Source: UBA1858 sp045105615
Lineage (GTDB): Bacteria; Pseudomonadota; Gammaproteobacteria; UBA4575
Length of the DNA stretch: 64,000 nucleotides
Assembly: GCA_045105615.1 (NCBI GenBank)
Contig: JBGCDS010000004.1
Location: 62,001 to 126,000 of the forward strand
Reading direction: 5' to 3'
The notes beneath the pieces are model-generated. The model was not told where the DNA came from, made no database searches, and saw only the letters and a list, made by a program, of their open reading frames with translations. The position numbers were made by a program, and so were the translations under genes. Shown piece by piece: positions 24,131 to 32,401 of the stretch (its first letter is position 1; each line of letters starts with the position of its first letter).

Positions 24131-24799
24131 CTAACTAACTTTATCTATCTCAGCACGCATGGCCAATATTGTTTTTTGATAGTCATCTGAATTGAAAATG
24201 GCAGAACCAGCAACAAAAGTATCTGCACCAGCCGCTTTAATTTTTCCAATATTATCAACCTTAACGCCACCATCAATTTCCAAACGAATAGGCAACCCTG
24301 ATTGATCAATTATTTTGCGTGCTGCCTTGAGCTTATCAAGACTCGACTCAATAAATGCCTGCCCACCAAAGCCTGGATTGACCGACATCAATAGCACCAT
24401 ATCAACCTTATCAAGCACATAATCTAAATAATGAAGCGGTGTCGCTGGATTAAACACTAAACCACTCATGCATCCTAAATCGCGAATTAATTGCAAACTT
24501 CTGTCGATATGTTCACTGGCTTCAGGGTGAAAAGTAATAATGCTTGCACCAGCTTTAGCAAAGTCACTGATTAAGTGATCGACAGGGGACACCATCAAAT
24601 GCACATCAATTGGAGCGTTCACTCCGTGTTTCCTTAATGCTTCACATACCAATGGCCCAATAGTCAGGTTAGGCACATAGTGATTATCCATCACGTCGAA
24701 ATGAACTGTATCTGCCCCTGCGGCAAGCACGTTATCGACCTCCTCACCTAAACGCGCGAAGTCTGCTGAGAGTATTGAAGGAGCAATCCAGTTTTCCAT
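24131..24799 (-). CDS. rpe: Ribulose-phosphate 3-epimerase
   Basis: Rpe interconverts ribulose 5-phosphate and xylulose 5-phosphate. The 222-residue TIM barrel has the motifs APSILSADFARLGEE, FDVMDNHYVPNLTIGP, PIDVHLMV, MSVNPGFGGQ and EIDGGV, with the catalytic aspartates in the second and the last. It starts the rpe-gph-trpEGDC gene run and is divergent from a CopD-like gene. Confidence 0.97.
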   Translation of the reverse strand: MENWIAPSILSADFARLGEEVDNVLAAGADTVHFDVMDNHYVPNLTIGPLVCEALRKHGVNAPIDVHLMVSPVDHLISDFAKAGASIITFHPEASEHIDRSLQLIRDLGCMSGLVFNPATPLHYLDYVLDKVDMVLLMSVNPGFGGQAFIESSLDKLKAARKIIDQSGLPIRLEIDGGVKVDNIGKIKAAGADTFVAGSAIFNSDDYQKTILAMRAEIDKVS

Positions 24800-24937
24800 G
24801 TCTATCTACCGCAAAAAACGGTTACTTTAACGTAGCCGAATCAGTTTTGCATGCGCTAAACCATAATTTCCATGAAACCGATATCTAATCTGATCTATAA
24901 TTTCTATTAATAGAAATACACACAAAAGCCAGACATC

Positions 24938-25420
24938 ATGAATTTTGAACCTTATTATTTTTCCATTGCCATCAGCCTTCATGTACTGGCTGCTGTTATA
25001 TGGGTGGGCGGAATGTTTTTTGCCTATATGGCACTTCGACCTGTCGCAGCAAATTTATTAGAGCCAGCAGTTCGACTGTCTCTATGGTCACGCACGTTAA
25101 CCAAATTTTTTGTCTGGGTATGGCTTGCAGTAATTATTATTCCGCTAACAGGTTACTGGATGATTTTCTCAGCATTCAATGGCTTTGCTGGCGTTGCCTG
25201 GTATGTGCATGTGATGCAAGCATTGGGCATTGTGATGATTTTGATCTTCCTACATGTATTCTTTGCTCCCTACCTGCGTTTACGCCGCGCTGTCAGCGAA
25301 GAAAATTATCAAGAAGGCGGAAAAAGCTTAGCTCAAATCCGCAAATTGGTAGGATTAAACTTACTCATTGGATTAATCACTGTGATTACTGCTATCGGAC
25401 TTGAGCATGTACCCTTTTAA
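24938..25420 (+). CDS. CopD-family membrane protein
   Basis: The 160-residue protein has four hydrophobic segments and resembles the stand-alone CopD-like domain family. Histidines lie near membrane ends (ISLHVLAAVIWVGGMFF, WYVHVMQALG, FLHVFFAPYLR), a pattern seen in heme- or copper-linked quinone-type membrane proteins. The family is named after a copper-resistance permease, but this short form has no proven transport role. It is monocistronic, followed by a strong terminator. Confidence 0.75.
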   Translation: MNFEPYYFSIAISLHVLAAVIWVGGMFFAYMALRPVAANLLEPAVRLSLWSRTLTKFFVWVWLAVIIIPLTGYWMIFSAFNGFAGVAWYVHVMQALGIVMILIFLHVFFAPYLRLRRAVSEENYQEGGKSLAQIRKLVGLNLLIGLITVITAIGLEHVPF

Positions 25421-25448
25421 ATAGCAGCACATACTAACTAAGGCACAC

Positions 25449-25484
25449 AAAAAAGGCCGCCCCAATATTGGGGCGGCCTTTTTT
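25449..25484. terminator. Bidirectional intrinsic terminator
   Basis: The GC-rich palindrome AAGGCCGCCCCAAT / ATTGGGGCGGCCTT is flanked by an A run (25449-25454) and a T run (25479-25484), giving perfect arms of 18 bases. It separates the convergent CopD-like and cytochrome c genes and can end both transcripts. Confidence 0.95.
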
Positions 25485-25507
25485 ACAACCAGCTTACTAT
25501 TTAGCAA

Positions 25508-25819
25508 TTACTGACAAGCAAGGCTTGAGTAATATGCAGCAAGATTAGCCATATCTTCATCACTTAGCCCTGCAGCCATTGGCGCCATCTGTGGATTTGC
25601 ACGCGTGCCATCTTTAAATGCTTTTAACTGCGCAACAAGATACTGCTCTTTTTGACCCGCAAGATTTGGCCATATAGGTGTAGGGCTGATACCGGCACTA
25701 CCATGGCAAGCAATACAAGAAGCAGACTTAGCCTTACCTGCTGCTATATCACCAGCATTTGCTGATGCAGTTAATAACGCAACACTAACGGCAAGCGTTA
25801 ATAAAATTGATTTCATCAT
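25508..25819 (-). CDS. Class I c-type cytochrome, periplasmic
   Basis: The start at 25819 (MMKSILL) is preceded by GGAG seven bases upstream and gives a signal peptide cleaved after ANA-GD; a longer frame from 25939 is rejected. The mature protein of about 80 residues has one heme site SCIACHGSAG and an axial methionine in NPQMAPMAAGLSD. It resembles the c553/c4-half cytochromes that shuttle electrons to terminal oxidases. The ending YYSSLAC is common in this group. Confidence 0.9.
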   Translation of the reverse strand: MMKSILLTLAVSVALLTASANAGDIAAGKAKSASCIACHGSAGISPTPIWPNLAGQKEQYLVAQLKAFKDGTRANPQMAPMAAGLSDEDMANLAAYYSSLACQ

Positions 25820-25994
25820 TAAAAAACTCCTGTAATTAAAACTGATTCCAACTAATATGTGCGAGCATTGTACAATTATCCACGTAATAGACAAAGCGTA
25901 AGACCTGGTTGTATGATCTGCGTCATATTCTACCGGCAATATTATAAATCAGCTCTGCTACAATGCAGTCCTCATCAATCGAATTACTACTCTA

Positions 25995-26312
25995 ATGTCC
26001 ATTTTTCAGTCGCTTGGCTTTTTAAGAATTTCACTTCTGGCATTAGGTGTATTCAATTCTTTCTTAAGTCCAGAGCCCGGAACACCCATTAGTCATGAAG
26101 GCTTCGAAATCATTACGACTTTGGTCGCTCCAGCTGCTGCACCCATTATTATTATGGTGATATTATTTGATGCGTTAATGTCTAAAATTCGCTCAAGTGA
26201 TGCCACTGGTGAAGAAAGCAAAAAATTCAAAGCTATCATGTGGACCGAATTAGCCGTGGTCGCATTTATGGTAATGGCCTGGTTGCCTTATTACATGGCC
26301 ATCGGAAAATAA
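25995..26312 (+). CDS. Small membrane protein of unknown function
   Basis: The 105-residue product has three predicted membrane segments (around residues 8-24, 38-60 and 84-102) joined by a charged loop KIRSSDATGEESKKFKAIMW. I do not recognise a family. It lies five bases upstream of an SpmA/SpmB fusion gene, so it is probably cotranscribed and could be a small partner of that membrane protein. The start ATG has no clear ribosome-binding site. Confidence 0.65.
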   Translation: MSIFQSLGFLRISLLALGVFNSFLSPEPGTPISHEGFEIITTLVAPAAAPIIIMVILFDALMSKIRSSDATGEESKKFKAIMWTELAVVAFMVMAWLPYYMAIGK

Positions 26313-26317
26313 TATAA

Positions 26318-27550
26318 ATGCTGGGCTGGTTTTGGTCAGGTTGTATTGTATTTTCTTTTATCACATGCTTGATCCAACTCGTTTTATTTAATAATAGTGA
26401 TATTTTCTCGCATACAATCGACGCAGTCTTCGACACTGCTAAGTTAAGCGTAGAAATTTCCATTAGCTTAATTGGCTTAATGGCTGTCTGGTTAGGTTTC
26501 TTTAAAATTGCTGAGCAAGCTGGACTAGCTAGCTTAGTGGCAAAAATACTCACTCCTTTATTCCGCAAGTTAATGCCGGAAATTCCTGCGAATCACCCAA
26601 GCATTGCCTCCATGACTATGAATATGGGTGCCAATGCGCTCGGCTTAGATAATGCAGCGACTCCGTTGGGCATTAAAGCAATGAATGACTTACAAAGTTT
26701 AAATAACAAATCAGACACGTTATCAAACGCACAAATTCTTTTCCTTGTACTCAACACCTCATCAGTAACCGTACTGCCCATTACGGTGTTTTTATTTCGC
26801 GCTCAACAAGGCGCATCGCATCCTACCGAAGTATTCATTCCCATACTGATATCAACATTTGCATCTACAATTGTTGGCTTGCTCAGCGTAGCTTATATAC
26901 AGAAACTACCCCTATTAAATAAAACCGTTCTAAGTTATTTATTGGCTTTCAGCGCAATTCCCATTTTACTAGCAACATACTTCTTATCTTTACCTAAACA
27001 AGAAATGAGCCAACAGGCTCAACTGTTTGCAAACTTTATCTTGTTCGCCACAATTAGTTTATTCTTAATTGCAGGATGGTTAAAAAAAATTGCGGTTTAT
27101 GATGCGTTCATAGATGGTGCTAAACAGGGTTTTGAAACTGCGATTAAACTCATTCCTTATTTAATCGCTATGTTATTAGCAATAGCGCTATTACGTGCAA
27201 GCGGTATTCTTAGCGGATTTTTAGCACTTATAAGCACTGGACTACATTCACTACATGTTGACACTGAATTCATAGAGGCGCTACCTACTGCCCTAATGAA
27301 ACCTTTCAGTGGTAGTGGCGCTCGCGCAGCTATGTTGGAGGTCATGCAAACACAGGGAGCAGATTCATTTCCAGCCAAGGTGGCTGCAGTGATGCAAGGC
27401 AGCACCGAGACAACATTTTATGTGCTAGCTGTTTACTGCGGCGCAGTAGGTATTACAAAAATACGCTATGCAATGACATGCAGTTTGCTGGCTGATGCAG
27501 CGGGAATAACCACTGCTATATTTATATCCTATGCTTTCTTTGCTAATTAA
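26318..27550 (+). CDS. SpmA-SpmB fusion, nucleoside-recognition (Gate) domain protein
   Basis: The 410-residue membrane protein is a head-to-tail fusion of SpmA-like (about residues 1-200, with MTMNMGANALGLDNAATPLG) and SpmB-like (about 245-410, with PFSGSGARAAMLEV and MQGSTETTFYVLAVYCG) halves. Both halves carry the Gate domain found in nucleoside transporters and spore-maturation proteins. In non-sporulating gammaproteobacteria the role is unknown; transport of a small metabolite is the usual guess. It follows a small membrane protein gene by five bases. Confidence 0.88.
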   Translation: MLGWFWSGCIVFSFITCLIQLVLFNNSDIFSHTIDAVFDTAKLSVEISISLIGLMAVWLGFFKIAEQAGLASLVAKILTPLFRKLMPEIPANHPSIASMTMNMGANALGLDNAATPLGIKAMNDLQSLNNKSDTLSNAQILFLVLNTSSVTVLPITVFLFRAQQGASHPTEVFIPILISTFASTIVGLLSVAYIQKLPLLNKTVLSYLLAFSAIPILLATYFLSLPKQEMSQQAQLFANFILFATISLFLIAGWLKKIAVYDAFIDGAKQGFETAIKLIPYLIAMLLAIALLRASGILSGFLALISTGLHSLHVDTEFIEALPTALMKPFSGSGARAAMLEVMQTQGADSFPAKVAAVMQGSTETTFYVLAVYCGAVGITKIRYAMTCSLLADAAGITTAIFISYAFFAN

Positions 27551-27554
27551 GTAT

Positions 27555-28100
27555 TTATTCAGCCATCAGTTTAGCAATTAGTTTTTCTACTTCTTCAGCG
27601 CGCTTATCACCCTCGTGAGTTTCACCAATAAACACACCTCGCACCACGCCATTTTTATCTGCTATATAAAAAGTTGGCCAGTAACGGTTCTTTAACGCTT
27701 TCCAATAAGCAAAGTCGTTATCCATCATGACTGGGTGACTCACTTTGAATTCTTCACATTTAGCAACGACTTTTTCTCGCTCTGTTTCATGATCAAACTC
27801 TGGGGTATGAATACCAATGATAGTAAATTGATCATGATTAAATTTTTCTTCTAAAGAATTTAACCATGGTATTGAGCGATAGCAGTTCCAGCAACCATAG
27901 GTCCAGATATCTACTAACACTACCTTGCCTTTTAGATCGTTAATCTTCAAAGGACTGGTGTTAATCCAACGCTGTGCATCTTGCTGGGTGAATTCAGGCA
28001 AGCTGAATGACACCAACTTAGCCTGACTGTTTGTAAAATATAAACCCGCAAGCAACACTAATATTATTAAAGCTAAAATTTTTATTTTATTTACAAACAT
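27555..28100 (-). CDS. Membrane-anchored thioredoxin-like protein (TlpA/DipZ C-terminal type)
   Basis: I place the start at ATG 28100 (MFVNKIK) with GGAG ten bases upstream; it overlaps the end of the yhdH gene. The 181-residue protein has one N-terminal membrane anchor (KILALIILVLLAGLYF) and a periplasmic thioredoxin domain with the redox motif CWNC in IWTYGCWNCYRSIPW, followed by WPTFYIADKNGVVRG with the cis-proline. The YGCWNCxR form is typical of redoxins of the DipZ/TlpA group. The partner is unknown. Confidence 0.85.
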   Translation of the reverse strand: MFVNKIKILALIILVLLAGLYFTNSQAKLVSFSLPEFTQQDAQRWINTSPLKINDLKGKVVLVDIWTYGCWNCYRSIPWLNSLEEKFNHDQFTIIGIHTPEFDHETEREKVVAKCEEFKVSHPVMMDNDFAYWKALKNRYWPTFYIADKNGVVRGVFIGETHEGDKRAEEVEKLIAKLMAE

Positions 28101-29080
28101 ACCAACTGTCTCCCACAAACCTGACCATCAATCAAATTACTAAACGCTTCGGGCAATTGCTCTAAGCCCACTTCAGCACTACATACTTGGTCAAGTTTTC
28201 TAGGTTGAAGTTCATCTCCAAGCTTTTGCCATATTTTTTTACGTAATATTTGCGGGCATGCTGCAGAAGTTACTCCCAACAATGAAATACCACGCAATAT
28301 AAATGGCATTGCAGTTGTATTTACATTTACTCCACCCGCCATACCAATACTGACAATATTACCCCACGGCTTTACACTTTTTGTTAACCATGCCAGCGTA
28401 TCTCCACCCAAGTTGTCAATCGCACCCCCCCATAAACCTTTATGCATACTGGTATCGTCAATCTTCATAATGTCATAATTCACAATATTACTTGCACCCA
28501 AAGAATATAAATAATCATGCATATGTTGCTTTCGTGTGACAGCCACGACTTCATAACCTAATTGCGCCAAAAGCTGAACAGCAAAACTCCCTACTCCACC
28601 GGTTGCACCGGTAATCAAAATAGGGCCCTGATCAGGAGTTTGATGATTATCTTGCAAACGTTCTATCGCTAGGGCTGCAGTAAATCCTGCGGTACCTATA
28701 ATCATAGATTTTTTTGCATTCAGGCCAACAGGCATTGGGACAATCCAGTCTGCGGGTACGCGTGCATATTGACTATAACCTCCGTCATGCACTTCACTTA
28801 AACCACTACCATTAACTAGGACAGATTGACCCGCTTTAAATTGATCACTATCAGAAGAAATTACAGTACCGGCTAGATCAATACCGCCATTAAGGGGAGA
28901 CTTGCGTAATATTTTTCCTTTGCCACTACCTGCCAGTGCATCTTTATAATTCACGCTGGAATATGCAACTTTAATTACCACTTCACCTGGAGATAAATCG
29001 TTAAGAGTTAACGATTCCAGTCCTGCGCGCTCAAATTCTTTTCCAGCATGTATACGAAAAGCTTGAAACGAGTCCTGCAT
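28091..29080 (-). CDS. yhdH: YhdH/AcuI-type quinone oxidoreductase (acrylyl-CoA reductase family)
   Basis: The 329-residue medium-chain dehydrogenase/reductase lacks the zinc-binding residues of alcohol dehydrogenases. It shows SSVNYKDALAGSGKG, GGIDLAGTV and the NADPH fold VLVNGSG and ITGATGGVGSFAVQLLAQLG. This is the YhdH/AcuI subgroup that reduces acryloyl-CoA to propionyl-CoA, detoxifying a reactive metabolite. It overlaps the thioredoxin gene and lies three bases downstream of purK, so it may be at the tail of the pur transcript. Confidence 0.87.
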   Translation of the reverse strand: MQDSFQAFRIHAGKEFERAGLESLTLNDLSPGEVVIKVAYSSVNYKDALAGSGKGKILRKSPLNGGIDLAGTVISSDSDQFKAGQSVLVNGSGLSEVHDGGYSQYARVPADWIVPMPVGLNAKKSMIIGTAGFTAALAIERLQDNHQTPDQGPILITGATGGVGSFAVQLLAQLGYEVVAVTRKQHMHDYLYSLGASNIVNYDIMKIDDTSMHKGLWGGAIDNLGGDTLAWLTKSVKPWGNIVSIGMAGGVNVNTTAMPFILRGISLLGVTSAACPQILRKKIWQKLGDELQPRKLDQVCSAEVGLEQLPEAFSNLIDGQVCGRQLVCL

Positions 29081-29082
29081 AG

Positions 29083-30213
29083 TTATTTTTCACCCATCAT
29101 TCTTTTATATACGAGTTGAGCATGTTTGTTAGCGTCAGATATATTTTCTGCTAACACATTAAAATGTCCCATCTTACGCCCCGGCTTTGGGCCCTGCTTT
29201 CCATACAAATGCACTTTGACATTTACATCATCAAACAATGCATTTGATGGAAAAATATCATCCTTCCAGGCTTCACCTAAAATATTCACCATTGCCACTG
29301 CACAGTGATTTTGCGTGTCCGCTGGCGTCCAGCCACAGACCATTCTGACCTGCTGTTCGAACTGGGAGATATGGCAAGCATCCATAGAGTAATGCCCACT
29401 ATTGTGTACTCGCGGGGCTATTTCGTTGACTAGCAACTGATCATTTTGATCAACAAAAAATTCCACCGTCATGATGCCAACATAATCAAGTTGTTCAGCA
29501 ATACGCTGAGAGATCTCACAGGCGTAAGTTTGTAATTGAGCAGAAATTTTAGCTGGCACACTACTGATATGCAGAATGCCATTTTTATGTTCATTTCTAG
29601 CAATCGGAAAAAAACATACTTCACCATGCTGATTACGCCCAAGTACTACTGATATTTCCAACTGCAAATTGATGCGCTCTTCGAGAATACAAGGTATCGC
29701 TCCAAACGTATTAAACGCATGAGTTGCTTCTTGCACATCTGCCACTACCTGCTGACCCTTACCATCATAACCAAACTCTGCAGTTTTTATAATGCATGGC
29801 CAATTCATATGCGCTGAATTGTTTAAATCTGTGGCTTCATTGACTTCAATGAATTTAGACGTTGGAATACCCAATTCATTGACAAAAGTTTTTTCCCGAA
29901 TACGATTTTGTGCGACATAAACTGCGTCCGGATTTGGACACACGCGGCAATAGTCTTGTAAATACTTTAATGTGCTAGCAGGAATATTTTCAAACTCAGT
30001 GGTGACAACTGAACAGCCTTTACCAAATTCAGCGAGTGCATCGTAATCGTCATATTCTGCTTGAATGTGGCGACAAGCAACATCACCAGCAGGGCTATGT
30101 TGATTCGGGTCAAAAACCCAAACTTTATACCCCATCTGTGCTGCCGCTAAGGCAAACATTCTACCCAGCTGCCCACCACCCAGCATGCCGAGAATTGAAT
30201 CTGGTTCAATCAT
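29083..30213 (-). CDS. purK: N5-carboxyaminoimidazole ribonucleotide synthase
   Basis: PurK uses ATP to carboxylate aminoimidazole ribonucleotide. The 376-residue ATP-grasp protein has GMLGGGQLGRMFALAA at the N terminus, the ATP-grasp core FGYDGKGQ and EERINLQLEISV, and NEIAPRVHNSGHYSMDACH. It follows purE by 9 bases, the standard purEK order. Confidence 0.96.
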   Translation of the reverse strand: MIEPDSILGMLGGGQLGRMFALAAAQMGYKVWVFDPNQHSPAGDVACRHIQAEYDDYDALAEFGKGCSVVTTEFENIPASTLKYLQDYCRVCPNPDAVYVAQNRIREKTFVNELGIPTSKFIEVNEATDLNNSAHMNWPCIIKTAEFGYDGKGQQVVADVQEATHAFNTFGAIPCILEERINLQLEISVVLGRNQHGEVCFFPIARNEHKNGILHISSVPAKISAQLQTYACEISQRIAEQLDYVGIMTVEFFVDQNDQLLVNEIAPRVHNSGHYSMDACHISQFEQQVRMVCGWTPADTQNHCAVAMVNILGEAWKDDIFPSNALFDDVNVKVHLYGKQGPKPGRKMGHFNVLAENISDANKHAQLVYKRMMGEK

Positions 30214-30222
30214 GAATAAAAA

Positions 30223-30708
30223 TTACTTTGGAGGAAGTACTTTAGCAAGTACTTGTTCGCGCTGATTGTCGCGGAATGCTGTTAGTTTTTCTGCTAACGC
30301 TTGATCATTATTAGCCAACATTGCAATTGCAAATAGAGCAGCATTAGCTGCACCTGCTTCACCAATCGCAAAGGTAGCAACGGGCACGCCTTTAGGCATT
30401 TGCACGATCGAAAATAAAGAGTCCTGGCCTTGCATATATTTACTTTGAACTGGCACTCCCAAGACAGGAACAGTGCTGATTGCAGCAGCCATGCCTGGCA
30501 AATGAGCTGCGCCACCTGCCCCAGCGATAATGCATTCTAGCCCGCGCTCTTTTGCGCTAGCCGCATAATCATAAAGATATTGTGGCGTTCTATGGGCTGA
30601 TACCACCTTACATTCGTGGTCAACTCCAAACTCTTTTAAAACATTGGCAGCATTTTCCATGACTTTCCAGTCACTATCGCTGCCCATGATGATTCCAACT
30701 TTAGCCAT
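30223..30708 (-). CDS. purE: N5-carboxyaminoimidazole ribonucleotide mutase
   Basis: PurE moves the carboxyl group from N5 to C4 of the imidazole. The 161-residue class I protein has GIIMGSDSDWKVM, SAHRTPQYLYDYA, IAGAGGAAHLPGM and GVPVQSKYMQGQDSL, all canonical. It is divergent from purC; both belong to purine synthesis and probably share control through the 145-base region between them. Confidence 0.97.
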   Translation of the reverse strand: MAKVGIIMGSDSDWKVMENAANVLKEFGVDHECKVVSAHRTPQYLYDYAASAKERGLECIIAGAGGAAHLPGMAAAISTVPVLGVPVQSKYMQGQDSLFSIVQMPKGVPVATFAIGEAGAANAALFAIAMLANNDQALAEKLTAFRDNQREQVLAKVLPPK

Positions 30709-30788
30709 TTATTATGCCGTCTCGCCGAGAAAAAACGCGCATTTTCCTCTTTTTGATCAATGAACGCCAGTAAAATTACCCGTAGAAT

Positions 30789-30829
30789 GCAAATCAAAAG
30801 TAGGCATTTGCTGTCTTTCACTCTACAAT
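30789..30829. promoter_or_regulatory. Inverted repeat and -10 element between purE and purC
   Basis: GCAAAT (30789-30794) and ATTTGC (30806-30811) form an inverted repeat with an 11-base centre. TACAAT (30824-30829) is a good -10 element 24 bases before the purC start. The repeat would overlap the -35 position, a usual place for a repressor. The half-site does not match the E. coli PurR operator, so a different regulator or chance must be considered. Confidence 0.4.
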
Positions 30830-30853
30830 TCGCGTCTTTTTTCAGGATAAACC

Positions 30854-31741
30854 ATGCCTAACCCGGTCTTTGAAACTAATTTCACTACTTTGCCACTGTT
30901 ACACAAAGGCAAAGTACGCGATATCTACGAAGTCGATGCTAACCATATGTTAGTCATTGCCACGGATAGAATTTCTGCATTTGATGTCATTATGCCAGGC
31001 CCAATCCCCAATAAAGGCGCATTACTGACTCAGGTTTCTAATTTTTGGTTTGAGCGCTTCAGCGACTTAATCCCCAACCAAGTCAGCTCAATGACATTAG
31101 CCGACTTAAATCTAAGCAATGACGAGATGAAACAGGCCGAAGGTCGCTCGGTAGTTGTGAAACGTTTAAATGCGCTACCCATTGAAGCCATTGTTCGAGG
31201 CTATTTAATTGGCTCAGGCTGGAAAGAGTATCAATCAACACAGTCTGTATGTGGTATCTCGTTACCAGCTAATATTCCCCTAGCAGGCAAACTACCTAAG
31301 ACACTGTTCACGCCTTCAACTAAAGCGGCGGCTGGTGAACATGACGAGAATATCTCTTACGAACAAACCATAGCTCTGGTCGGCAATGACATTGCCAAGC
31401 AGGTACATGATGTGAGTATTTCGCTTTACGAAAATGCAGCACAATATGCATTAACAAGGGGGATTGTGATTGCTGATACAAAATTCGAGTTCGGACTAGA
31501 CGAAAATGGCACACTGACGTTAATTGATGAAGTGCTAACACCCGATTCATCACGCTTTTGGCCCGCTGATGAATACGTAGCAGGTCAAAACCCAAGTAGT
31601 TTTGATAAGCAATATATTCGCGACTATTTAGAAACTTTAGATTGGAATAAAAAAGCCCCTGGCCCGGCATTGCCTGATGAAATCATCAAAAACACCCAAG
31701 CTAAGTATCAGGAAGCTGCAGATAAATTATTATCTAAATAA
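30854..31741 (+). CDS. purC: SAICAR synthase
   Basis: PurC joins CAIR with aspartate in purine synthesis. The 295-residue length matches the longer yeast-like type found in some proteobacteria rather than the 237-residue E. coli type. Motifs are GKVRDIYEVD, TDRISAFDVIMPGPIPNKG, AIVRGYLIGSGWKEY and DTKFEFG with LIDEVLTPDSSRFWP. It is divergent from purEK and is followed after five bases by a NYN-domain gene. Confidence 0.96.
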   Translation: MPNPVFETNFTTLPLLHKGKVRDIYEVDANHMLVIATDRISAFDVIMPGPIPNKGALLTQVSNFWFERFSDLIPNQVSSMTLADLNLSNDEMKQAEGRSVVVKRLNALPIEAIVRGYLIGSGWKEYQSTQSVCGISLPANIPLAGKLPKTLFTPSTKAAAGEHDENISYEQTIALVGNDIAKQVHDVSISLYENAAQYALTRGIVIADTKFEFGLDENGTLTLIDEVLTPDSSRFWPADEYVAGQNPSSFDKQYIRDYLETLDWNKKAPGPALPDEIIKNTQAKYQEAADKLLSK

Positions 31742-31746
31742 CCTCT

Positions 31747-32220
31747 GTGAAAAAAATAGCCGTCTTTGCTGACGTTCAAAACATTTATTACACCACGCGC
31801 GAAGCTTATAAACGCCAGTTCAACTATCGCGCGCTGTGGAAAACCATTTCACAGCAAGGTGACATTGTAACGGCCTACGCCTATGCCATTGATCGCAATG
31901 ATGACAAGCAAAAGAAGTTCCAGAACACACTTACTCAGATTGGCTTCACAATAAAACTTAAACCCTACATTCAACGTAGCGATGGGTCAGCAAAGGGTGA
32001 CTGGGACGTTGGCATAGCCATCGACGTAATGGATTGTGCTAAAGACGTTGATTCAGTCATTTTACTGTCAGGTGATGGCGACTTCGATCTATTGCTTGAA
32101 AGAGTTGCGTCTAACTACGCTATTAGCACTGAAGTGTATGGCGTTCCTTCACTCACCGCTAACTCTCTGATAAATGCGGCCAACACATTTCATCCCATTG
32201 AAAATAGTCTACTTTTGTAG
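31747..32220 (+). CDS. NYN-domain (LabA/DUF88-like) putative ribonuclease
   Basis: NYN domains have the PIN/FLAP nuclease fold and act on RNA. The 157-residue single-domain protein shows the acidic active-site motifs VFADVQNIYY, KGDWDVGIAIDV and LLSGDGDFDLLLERV. It lacks the C-terminal OST-HTH domain of LabA. It starts with a GTG (31747), five bases after purC, so is likely cotranscribed with it; no functional link is known. Next is the helicase gene deaD. Confidence 0.85.
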   Translation: MKKIAVFADVQNIYYTTREAYKRQFNYRALWKTISQQGDIVTAYAYAIDRNDDKQKKFQNTLTQIGFTIKLKPYIQRSDGSAKGDWDVGIAIDVMDCAKDVDSVILLSGDGDFDLLLERVASNYAISTEVYGVPSLTANSLINAANTFHPIENSLLL

Positions 32221-32320
32221 AACACACCCCAAATGATCCATGCAACACTGAGTGCAAACCGGTACACTACGCGTCCTTTCTGGCACAGCTTTTAATATAT
32301 TAGTCAGAGTTTAAATTTTT

Positions 32321-32382
32321 TGGACCCCCTGCTTATTTCTCGGGCTCACTCCTCGATAAGCCAAAGCGTTTCGCGCAGTCCA
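32321..32382 (+). promoter_or_regulatory. Possible structured 5' leader of deaD
   Basis: TGGAC (32321-32325) pairs with GTCCA (32378-32382), enclosing a GCTTAT/ATAAGC hairpin (32331-32336 with 32356-32361) and a short GCG/CGC hairpin (32366-32368 with 32372-32374). This gives a three-way junction ending 20 bases before the deaD start. DeaD-type helicase mRNAs elsewhere have long, temperature-responsive leaders. Stem lengths are short, so support is weak. Confidence 0.35.
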
Positions 32383-32401
32383 CTTTATATAGGTACACCA
32401 C

